Assembly (NCBI GenBank): GCA_033675265.1
Contig: JAUJYZ010000361.1
Span: forward strand, 125,001 to 189,000
Source: Actinostola sp. cb2023
Taxonomy: Eukaryota > Cnidaria > Anthozoa > Actiniaria > Actinostolidae
Reading direction: 5' to 3'
Length of the DNA stretch: 64,000 nucleotides
Shown: one piece after another, positions 55,165 to 64,000 of the stretch
Position numbering within the stretch: position 1 is the first letter of the stretch
Layout of the letters: each line of letters starts with the position of its first letter
Notes under the pieces: generated by a model
Told to the model about the DNA's origin: nothing
What the model saw: the letters and a program-made list of their open reading frames with translations, nothing else
The model's database searches: none
Position numbers and translations under genes: made by a program

Positions 55165-56189
55165 ATAGTTCACAGTGTAATAGACCCCTTGCACCCATTC
55201 CCCATCTGCTGCAATTTGTGAAAAGTAAGACTGAACAGTCCATCCTTTTCCATCCAGAATCAGTTGTGCCAAGTTTCGGTAGACCCGAACGCACAGAGAA
55301 TGGGGGCGAATTTGAGGCAGGAAGAGGGGAGAAGAAATGTTCGGGTCTACCGAAACTTGGTGCAATACTTTTCCTCTCCCTGCCTCGCACGTTCGGGTCT
55401 ACTGGAACTCAGCGCGACTGATTCTGGATGGAAAACAGTCTAGTGACAGGTCTGATGAGTGATGGTGCTCTGTGTATCCCCTACCTACCGCTCCATAGGC
55501 CAGGTGCTCTGTGTATCTGTTGACATTTGACTTGATCAGAAGATAATGTTTAGTAATAACTGGAGTATTTGGTTCAATACTTTATGAGAAACTGGATTTT
55601 GAAAACAGTAAAATTGACAAAGAATGTAATGTATATTGCCGCATGCATTCTCTGTAATTTTTACTGTTTTCAAAGTTTCATAACTCCATAAATATTCAAC
55701 ATTTTACTCTCAAATTTTCAGTATTTACTGAATGTTATATTCTCGTCATTTGTTTGTAGCCTGAAGTGGGATTTATGGTAATGAGACTAATGAGGCATAA
55801 AGTAAACAAACTATTGTTCTAGCATTTGAAATCAAATTCTGCATGTAAACTTTCTATTTCATCATTAAAGGTGTGAGCTATATGACTGATTTTATGTCTA
55901 TCTTGCTGTTCGTGTATTTTGGTAATGGGAAGAGAGAGAGACGGAATGAGGGGTTACATGTACGCAGATGACAAAAGTTTTCATAAGATTTTATTTTGCA
56001 AATTGATAAAAGAAAGAACTGAGAGTAAACGAAGTAAAGAAAGACTGAGAATAAAAGATTAGAGAAAGTAAGAAAAGAAGGAATGAAAGGGAAGAAAGGA
56101 AAAAGAAAATTCAAATCAAAGGTTGTCAGCAGTATTTCCGTGAGAGGTGCCTTCTGATTGGTTGGTTACCATTCCGTTGGCGGTATTTC
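55165..56189. other. Intergenic with an inverted-repeat element
   Basis: 55222-55440 holds inverted pieces (CCATCCAGAATCAGT and ACTGATTCTGGATGG; TTCGGTAGACCCGAAC and GTTCGGGTCTACCGAA), a fold-back element. The rest, including an A/G-rich stretch at 56000-56110, shows no gene. Confidence 0.6.
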
Positions 56190-56262
56190 CAAAATGGCGG
56201 ACAAGACAACATTGAAATCACAACAAAAAACTTTCAAAAAAAGACCTCATTTATTATTATAG
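56188..56262 (+). promoter_or_regulatory. YY1-like motif and uORF ahead of the CCDC150-like gene
   Basis: CCAAAATGGCGGACAAG at 56189 is a good YY1-type element. Its ATG (56194) opens a 22-codon frame ending TAG at 56260-56262, before the main ATG at 56294. If transcription starts upstream, this is a uORF; if it starts at the motif, it is a core-promoter site. Confidence 0.5.
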
Positions 56263-56293
56263 CATCTGTTTGCCCCGTCAAATATCAACAATT

Positions 56294-59200
56294 ATGAATC
56301 GACCGGTGATCTCGCCGACTCTCTTTAGCAGTTCTTCTCCCGATCACACGCTAGAAGTGATGCAGAGAAGGATTCAAATGGCTGAAGATGAAACCAAAAA
56401 ACTTGTTGATCAACTCTCCGACTATGGATTCTCCAAGGAAAAATACGAGAAAAAGGATACGATTACTGGTAGAATTGATCCTATATCTCCATTTAAGCCT
56501 CTGTTACCCTCATCGCTACAAGTGGAAGCTTTACAAAAGAATTATGAACAAATGGTGTCGCGTGTTTGTCGAGCAGAAAGCACTATTCAGTCATTAAAGT
56601 TAGCTATGTGCAGTCTGCAAGCAGAGAAAGAACTTCACACCTTAAACCACGAAAAGAATATTTCTATTCCTAGAGACACTTTCGATAAGGAGATCAAGAC
56701 ACTTGAGAAAGAGTTAAAGCGTTGTCGAAAGGAATTAGAAGAAGCATTGCATGAAAGAAATGACCTCCAAGAAAATCTGCATCGAATCAGTTCAACGTTG
56801 GACAAGACTGCTGCGTTTAATTCTGACGCTAAAGTGAAGCTTGAGGAAGCAAAAAACACCAGAGAGAAACTCACCAAGAAAGTTAATGAAGTATGTGACT
56901 TTTGTGTGGTTCGTCCACCCCAAACCTCAAGGTTGCTTAATTTCTACAGCCTGGGGATAATATATAGCTGTAGCAGGGATTGGTTTAATGAAGTGTTGGG
57001 TGTACACTGTATGTTATACTCATTATGACATCAGACTAAAAAAAACCTTAATAACTGAGCGCGAAGTCAGCACAGAAAAACATCAGACAGAGTTCTGTAC
57101 AAAAAAAAACGAGGTCTGATATTTGCCTGTACTGATCGAGCAAGCGAGGTTATTAAGTTTAATTGTATTTTTAATCAAATTGAGGTTATTTTTGTAGTGA
57201 CAAAAAATAAGTTAAGTTAAAATTAAGTTATTGTATTTTTAATCAAATTGAGGTTATTTTTGTAGTGACAAAAAATCCATAATCACATTCGGCCGTTACC
57301 GGAGAATCTTGCTCACAATAATTTATTATCGTCATCATCATCACATCTATCTACCGCAAGTATGATGATCTCAAAATCATCATTAGAACAACACATGCAA
57401 ACACCACTACAATCATCGTCATCATCACCCTGCACTTCAACATTATTCTGATATAAACTATTACCATACTGCTCCTTCTTCATCATCGCCATCATCATTG
57501 TCATCATCATCATAGACCGAATGCAATAATGGCAGAATCAGTAAATATTATTATTGTGTAGTTAGTAATATAGTACATCGATCATTTCAAAGAGTATAAT
57601 AACAAAAACAAACCTACTAAATTTTAGAGCGATTCTACAAAAACGTAAAAAGTTATAGCGAATTGAAATCACAAAGATTTGTATGGGAAATTGAGTTTTG
57701 GACTGACTAGCCTCATTTCCATGCAATTGCTAGAATTCAAATGGTTATAACTTTCCGAAGGTTTCATTTAAATGGATGGATGGGCTTTTGGTGTATTACT
57801 AGACTATGTATGGTCTTGCAAAAAATGATATTACATTTCCTAAACTCGTAATTTTTCTCAGTTTATGCAAATTACTCGGCCATTATTGCATTCGGTCTAT
57901 CATCACTATTTTATTCTTTATTAGACGTTCTATGTTTGATGTTTTAGTACCATGTGGAATTAAATTCAAATTGTACACATCTTTATTTCAGTTGAAGGAG
58001 GAGCTATCTTGTGAAAAAGGACTAAGAAGCGGCCTAGAGAATTCCCATAACTCTTTGTTAAGTAGAGTTAATGACATGGAAAGTCTCGTTGAAACTGAAA
58101 GAGAACAGGTCCATTTGTTGGCCAAAGAATGTGACACATTGAAGAAGGAATCAGTTGCTTCTAAACAGGAGTACAACAAGGAACACAGATTACGAATGCA
58201 ACTGGAAACACTAGTGACACAGTTGCAAGAAGACACATGTGAGTTACCATTGCAGGGATCTGTGATGAACATCTGAATTCTCCTTTGGAATTGAAACAAC
58301 GTGAAGGAGAATTTGGTGTTTGGTCAATCATGTTAAATATTAAAGAGCAAATAAACAATTGAATTGAATTAAAAAAAATCAAAGATACAAAAATATAAGA
58401 TGATGATGATGTACAAAACTAAACACATGAGATGATGTTGATGATAACTGATACGGATGATGATGATACTTTATTCCTTTGTATTTATCAACTTATAACT
58501 TACATTCCAGCCAACACAGATGCTACTGTTGCGACTCTCACGGCACATAAGAAGGTAAGAAAAAACAATATTAATATTAATATTAATTTAATATTAAAAA
58601 ACTGGCAGTTTTTTAATAAAACTAAGGTTGAAGAAACAAAATTTTTGTCATGAATCATCCAACCTACAAACCGACATTAGATTTAATATTAATTTCATTT
58701 TTCTCTGTAGGCACAATACATGGTACATGTATGCATCTTTCTGAATTCTCTCTTTTTTACACTTGTAGAATCTAGAATCAGATTTATCTTTGTTCAAGAG
58801 AGAAAACAAAGAGTTGAGGCAACAGTTTGAAACTCTGAGAACAAATTATGAAAAACTCAAGGTATGTGATATAATAGAGTCGTTTTCTTATGAGTTGGAA
58901 GTAGTTATGGTACAGTACGTGCCATGCTGTCACGGTATCGTCACAGTACCGTGCTGTGTCTAAGCATTCTGATTGGTTGAGCAGTGATTTTATATGCTGT
59001 GATTGGTTAAATAGAATTCTTCGATTCCATGCTGTGATGGTAAATCTATGTTCAAACTGATCAATTACCACAATTTGCATACTGCATATCATCATCATCA
59101 TCATCAACAACACCATCATCATCATAACAGAACCCTAGGAGCAAAGGGGATATGTACATGTATATACTAATTTATATGAGAAGATCACCATCGCTAGCCA

Positions 59201-62200
59201 TACAAAATGTATCATCAACGTCATTAATACTGATGGCACCACCAAATCTGTCATCATCAATATTCGCGTCCGTGTTAAATGAGATATACAATCACATGTA
59301 TCTATTACATATATGGATGTCTTTTTTGCCCTTTTTTTTTTGTCCAGTATTTAAAAAAAGACCAAAAAAACAACAACAATCTGGACTGAAATTATAAAAT
59401 GTGTTTCTCTCCATCTAGGCAGTACATGAGAAAATTTCAATTGAGCATAAAAGAGCCAGCGAGGAATTGCGTGCTGCAACAGTTGACAACAGAGTATTGG
59501 TCAGCCAGCAAAAGGATGCCATCCACAGAGAACGACAAGCCATGTCAGCAAAACTAGCTGAGAAAGACAGATTTGTAGACGAAGCCAAGAAGACACTTGT
59601 TAAAGAAATTGAAGAAGAGAAAATGAGGCTTCACTTTGTGGCAAATGAAAGGTGGATATAATAGTTGGCATACTCACTAATAGTTCTTCACATAAATACA
59701 TACAACAAATGTAAGCTTCTCAGTACACGTACACTGTATCGGTTAGACTTTCTAAAAGTCCTCAGCCCTTTTTTTTTTACTGGCGGGACTGAGGACTTTT
59801 TCATCTCTGCTTCGCGCCATTTTTACCGACGGGTTTTTCAGTTGGTGAATGCATTATATCAAACAGCCAATCAGAACGCCTTAGTGAAGAGATGTCAATC
59901 AAGTATGTAAATAGCTTAGAACAGAATAAAAAGAATGAAAAGCCGCCCTATATAATTATTCATATTTTGATTTGTCTTCGCCCCCAATAGTCGGAAATCG
60001 AATCCCTGCAAGGGAAACAAGTCGCCCACTCGCGACTCCGTCGCTCGTAAATTCTCACGCTTCGCGCTCGCCAAGTTCTCTTTCTATGGACAGGGAGAAA
60101 AAGAGAGTGGACGACTTGTAGCAAGTCTATGTATCGGTCTGAGGCAAATGTTGTAAGACTGGGTTAATTTGAGTGTTTTGATTGGCCGAATTTGTTACAA
60201 GTTTTTCGAGGTATTTGCCCTCAATGAAGATGAACTGATAGTCCTACATTGTACAGTAGCCTTGTTTTGCCATCTCCTTTGCCCCATGCATATCTCATTT
60301 CATTATCTCATTATCTCATCCACAATTTGAACTGTTTGAAGATTAAAAGTTGCTTTAATGGCTGTTTTATGATGACTTTAGAGTGAATCTAAAAGATGAA
60401 ATAAACAAACTGAATGAAGAACTCCAAGCAGAAAGAAACAAAGCACATCTTGCAAGACAAGAAATGGTAAAGTCAATGTTGCGCTGAAATTTCAAGCATC
60501 TAACAAAAATGTACATTGTACAATAATTATTGGGCCATGAGTTCATCAGTGTAAACTGTTAAATGTACCCTCGTGAAATAAAGTTTATTATTATTATTAT
60601 TATTATTATTATTGAATAGACCATTTTACCGATACGGTGGCCATCTTGAATTATGGAGAAATTATGGGATGCCCAGGGTGCAAGCTAGTAACCATTTGGC
60701 CATGAAAAACTACGAAAACCTACCGTATTCACTGGTGTATAAGCCGCACTCGTAGATAAGCCGCATCCTGAGTTTGGTAACGCAAATTTTGGAAAATATG
60801 TTTTTTACTCGGGCACTTCTGGAGGAAGCCCGAGTTATAAAATGGGCATTCTTTTTTGTTGTTGTTGGTCACAAACGGATCAAATAGTTTCCGAGCGCGT
60901 ATCGAATTAAATCCGAAGTATTATTGCTTGGGCCAAAGGGCCCCGAGCTGCTCAGTCTCATGCAGTTCACATCATACGAAACGAGCATGTAAACCGAACT
61001 CTGTTATCTAAAATCTAAGGTTCGTTAGCGTGCACGTGAGAATGTTATGTTTGAGACACTTGATTGGACACATGTTGTGTTAGCACGTGAATCAACCCGC
61101 TCATCAATGAAAAACACTTTAGCAAACCGTTAGGTCTTGTAGTAAAACCGTTAGCACGATTTAGCAAACCGTTAAACTGTCTGAAAAGGTGTTAGCGCCC
61201 GTTAATTTGCCTGTTTAACGTCTAACCAATGGCAATGACTAATAGTAATAAACACACGAATGATGTGCGTACTCTTTCATACTTTTATGTTAATTTTATG
61301 TTAATTTCTGGTACCAATTCCCGATGTTCTCGCAGATAAGCCGCATCCCCAACTTTGGATTGCGATTTTCGGAAAAACAGTGCGGCTTATACGACGGTGA
61401 ATACGGTAATTTAAAGCAATGAATTTGTACAAAATTATACAACAATACACAACACATGTAGATATTAAGTCATACAACACTATGGCTAGAGTGACATAGA
61501 AAAATAATATATTGACATGACTCCACTCTCTACAGTTTTTGGGTCATTTGCACCCTGAGCATCCCATAATGTTTTAGCCAAAACAATAGAATCCAAAATG
61601 GCCGCCGTATCGGTAAAAAGGTCTATTGAACTGTTGAACAAATGGAGTTTCACAAGAGGGAACTTTTAACTTTGAAATCCCAAAATTAAACCTATTATAC
61701 TAAAATTGTATGTATCTACAATATGCAGATTAACTTATGTACTATGTGTTTTCATGGTTACAGGGACTCAGAATGGCAGCCATGGAGGGGAAATTAGAAG
61801 AAGTCACTAAGCAAAAGAACACTGCAGTAAAAGAAAAATCACAAATACTGGATGAGGTATTTGTTACTGAACACTCAAATTAAGCCTTCCAACCATTGCT
61901 TGTGAGGCTACTTTTACATTTTTATATAATTATAATAAATAAAAATATTTTGTAGGTGCGTAGCTTTTTTGATGGGTTTCCTGTGGTAGAGTGCAAGACA
62001 CGGCCGCACAAATGCAGTACTGAAAATTTGTTTCACAAGAAACCCTTCAAAAACGTTGCGCACATACAAATTTATATATTTTTATTTATTATATATAAAT
62101 AGCCTCAGAAGAAATGGTTAGGCCGCTTGTGGTATAACCACACATTTTTTACATGACAATTCATTTTCCATTCCATTCCCTCCCACCACTTCAATCCCTC

Positions 62201-64000
62201 TCGAGACTGGGTATAACATAGTCCAGTCCCAGACGACTTTTTGCAACAGGCAAAAAAGGAGTGTGGGACTGGACTAGGTATAACATGGTGTGCGTGTTGA
62301 ACAATCTGCCATTTTTTAATCACTAACTTATTTCACATTTATTGTCCAAGATTGAGCAGACTGTGAATGGATTTACACAAGAAAGAGATAGAATAATCAA
62401 ACAACTAGACAAAGCAAAGGTAATGACTTTTATCATCCCTAGCAACAGTTACCCTAGCAATGGTTGCTAGGGATGGTGGAACCTTAAACCTTAATTCTTC
62501 ATGTTGTAATTTAATGTTAATATCTGTGTAAATGAAATCTTTTGTTTTTTAAGCCTGTTTCACTTGTCTCAATTTTTCTTCCTTCCCTAGCAACAGTTAC
62601 CCTAGCAATGGTTGCTAGGGATGGTGAAACCTTAATTCTTATATAACTATATATATTTGTAAATGAAATCGTTTTTAAGCCTATTAAGGGTGGACTAACA
62701 TATTTATTTTGACTGTTGCTAAGGAAAATTTGAAACCTCAAAAAAATCGTAAAATTCAAAGAGAAGAGAAGGGACTTATAGGAAGTGATTGTAAGGGAGA
62801 AAGCTTTGTCATAGCATGACGTCACCAAATTACGTCACAATGACGTCATCAAAACAGAAAACGCTCTTTTTTTCCAAGGATTTATAAGATACTGTAAATC
62901 TATGATTATACACTTGTTCTACAACACAAGGAGCAGACAATTGAGCATGGATTTGGTATTTAAATGAAAAATGTTTTTAAGGATTAAATTCCATAACTTG
63001 TCATATTGTCTTCAGTTTTTAAAAAGCATTCTCAGCAATGTTGACTAGGTCGTTGTTGATATTCTAGGTTAGAAAAAAATAACCCTCAGTGAACGTGCTC
63101 GAAAATTTTGAAGGTTTTTGAAAACGAGAATCTGCGCATGCGCAGTGAAGTCTTGTTAAATTTACCGTTCTTTTTCAGCATTGAATTGATGGATTTCGGA
63201 AAAGAATCCTACGAAAATGTTTAGACAGTTCTCTATTCTGTCATTTGGCATAAAAATTATTATGCAGCAAAGACGTTTTGATTTTCCTGTTGTACCCAAG
63301 CAGGAGATGCACGAATTGTATGACTTTCAATTCATAAATTGTATGCTTGCTCATTTCTGCTAAAGCGAAATTTAAAACCCCTAGAGAGAAGTAGGATGTT
63401 TAACAAGGCTATAAAATATCAAAATTTCAGAAAAAAATCCTCAACAAAGCTAAAGAATTGAAGACATGTAAAACCCCATAGCAACGCAGTTGCATAGTAA
63501 CGAAATATGTTAGTCCACCCTTAATCACTTGTCTTAATTTTTCTTTCTTCCCTAGCAACAGTTACCCTAGCAATGGTTGCTAGGGATGGTGAAACCTTAA
63601 TTCTTATATAACTATATATATCTGTAAATGAAATCGTTTTTAAGCCTATTAATCACTTGTCTTAAATTTTTCTTTCTTCCCTAGCAACAGTTACCCTAGC
63701 AACGGTTGCTAGGGACTGTGAAACCTTAATTCTTCAATAACAGTGTATATGTTGTAATTTAATGCTTGTTATGCGCTGTAGGCTGAAATAGAAACCCTTC
63801 AACAAAAGAAGAGTATTCTTGAACAAGAAAGTCAAAACCAGTTGGATAGAATCCTGGAACTACAAAACCAACAGGTAGTAATGTATGATCAAAAGCTAAT
63901 CTTTGAATTCCAAAGGAGAATTTGGATTCTGATCACAGTCACAAAAGAATACTATTTTTTGCACAGACAAAACCAGTTGGATAGAATCCTGGAACTACAA
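56294..64000 (+). CDS. CCDC150: CCDC150-like coiled-coil protein, first nine exons
   Basis: Nine phase-consistent exons: 56294-56890, 57992-58238, 58511-58554, 58769-58861, 59419-59651, 60382-60466, 61764-61856, 62351-62419 and 63782-63874, giving 518 codons without a stop; the gene continues beyond the window. The N-terminus MNRPVISPT, then MQRRIQMAEDETKKL, VSRVCRAESTIQSLKL and later MESLVETEREQVHLLA match the layout I know for CCDC150 (RPVxSPT, VCxxES..QSLK, VEVERKQVH). Nearly everything after residue 85 is charged heptad-type coiled coil. The human gene's function is little known, with suggestions of centrosome/cilium or spermatogenic roles. Weakest borders: donor GAAAG|GTGGAT at 59652 and the 44-nt exon, where an acceptor 9 nt later would keep frame. 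Introns carry several transposon relics. Confidence 0.82.
57028..57330. repeat. Intronic inverted and direct duplications
   Basis: CCTTAATAACTGAGCGCG near 57046 and AGCGAGGTTATTAAG near 57145 form a small inverted element. A roughly 46-bp segment (ATTTTTAATCAAATTGAGG) is directly repeated about 70 bp apart (near 57168 and 57235). Confidence 0.65.
57513..57899. mobile_element. 387-bp inverted-repeat element, intact copy
   Basis: Perfect 20-bp ends TAGACCGAATGCAATAATGG and inverse, in CCDC150-like intron 1. A truncated relative lies in the p53-family intron at 7886-8165. Confidence 0.85.
58872..59050. mobile_element. TAGAGTCGTTTTCTTATGAG element, degraded copy
   Basis: Begins ATAGAGTCGTTTTC 10 bp after the donor at 58862; it contains the CCGTGCTGTGTCTAAGC and TGTGATTGGTTAAAT blocks of the family in inverse order to 41465-41612. 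Confidence 0.75.
59750..60130. repeat. Short hairpins in a CCDC150-like intron
   Basis: AAAAGTCCTCAG and CTGAGGACTTTT form a hairpin at 59754-59802. A GTCGCCCACTCGCGACTCC stretch near 60022 and GGACGACTTG near 60108 form looser inverted pairs. Probably small elements. Confidence 0.5.
60615..61627. mobile_element. About 1-kb inverted-repeat element with a nested second element
   Basis: Outer ends AATAGACCATTTTACCGATA and TATCGGTAAAAAGGTCTATT, each followed inward by a YY1-like ATGGCC site and GGGATGC/GCATCCC. Nested inside at 60721-61408 is a second element with ends TACCGTATTCAC..TATAAGCCGCAC and inverse, a hAT-like MITE pattern. No transposase seen. Confidence 0.82.
61973..62132. mobile_element. 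CCTGTGG-family inverted-repeat element
   Basis: Starts TGGGTTTCCTGTGG and ends GGTTAGGCCGCTTGTGG with an AT-rich interior; a diverged member of the family at 10517-10603. Confidence 0.65.
62205..62290. repeat. Hairpin-forming repeat near an exon
   Basis: GTATAACATAGTCCAGTCCC and the inverse GGGACTGGACTAGGTATAAC surround a roughly 40-bp loop, 60 bp before the exon at 62351. Confidence 0.7.
62437..63735. repeat. About 127-bp tandem repeat in CCDC150-like intron 8, interrupted by a TTAA element
   Basis: Four copies of a unit starting CCCTAGCAACAGTTACCC and containing the palindrome-like AGCAATGGTTGCT, at 62437, 62585, 63554 and 63681. The array begins 18 bp after the donor at 62420 and ends about 50 bp before the acceptor at 63781. 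The second unit is split by the insertion at 62688-63520. Confidence 0.88.
62688..63520. mobile_element. 833-bp TTAA-target element (piggyBac-like, non-autonomous)
   Basis: Perfect 18-bp ends GGGTGGACTAACATATTT and inverse, flanked by TTAA on both sides (62684-62687, 63521-63524). The next tandem unit shows the uninterrupted site CCTATTAATCACTTG at 63645-63659, so it acts as the empty site. The TTAA duplication points to piggyBac-like mobilisation, although the GGG start is not the usual one. No long frame inside. Confidence 0.85.
63968..64000 (+). repeat. Partial direct copy of the last CCDC150-like exon at the window edge
   Basis: 33 bases from CAAAACCAGTTGGATAG onward are identical to 63833-63865 inside the exon at 63782-63874, offset 135 bp. 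Either a tandem duplication of part of the exon, possibly a repeated coding exon, or an assembly artefact; the window ends before this can be judged. Confidence 0.8.

Overview
The window looks like nuclear DNA of an invertebrate animal. It is AT-rich, its genes carry many spliceosomal introns (GT..AG), and it is packed with microsatellites, minisatellites and short terminal-inverted-repeat elements. The gene set (p53 family, MARCH E3 ligase, VWA5B-like, SLC25A35, MRPL9, CCDC150) is metazoan. A cnidarian, perhaps an anthozoan, is my best guess from the overall style; no single sequence proves it. All gene models were built by eye from splice signals, exon phase and family motifs.

Layout. Positions 752-8476 (minus) hold a p53-family gene, with three DNA-binding-domain exons at 752-1934 and tentative N-terminal exons at 7643-8476. 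A complete Ty3/Gypsy retrotransposon (2360-6729, same strand, identical LTRs, 5-bp target duplication, intact gag-pol) lies inside one of its introns. An intronless P-loop sulfotransferase-like gene runs the other way (9650-10432). A membrane-anchored MARCH-type RING-CH E3 ligase follows (coding exons 11624-12061 and 17895-18233, plus strand); its 5.8-kb intron holds a satellite of about 1 kb. Positions 18.5-28.3 kb are almost purely repeats: a 55-bp satellite with a higher-order period, fold-back elements, and 39-bp, 20-bp and 11-bp arrays. A seven-exon VIT+VWA gene of the VWA5B type (1178 codons plus stop) occupies 28383-38871 (minus). Two tandem SLC25A35-like mitochondrial carriers follow (43543-50233 and 52795-54206, minus), sharing the same intron position. 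The second is head-to-head with an intronless mitochondrial ribosomal protein L9 gene (54535-55164, plus). The last 8 kb hold the first nine coding exons of a CCDC150-like coiled-coil gene (56294-63874, plus), which runs out of the window.

There is no operon-like co-function, although SLC25A35 and MRPL9 both act in mitochondria and share a roughly 330-bp intergenic region. The recurring theme is repeat biology. Several dispersed fold-back elements also occur as locally amplified tandem arrays, many carry YY1-like ATGGCGG/CRE/CACGTG motifs in their arms, and repeat arrays repeatedly end within a few tens of bases of splice sites. I did not find a clearly new protein system.
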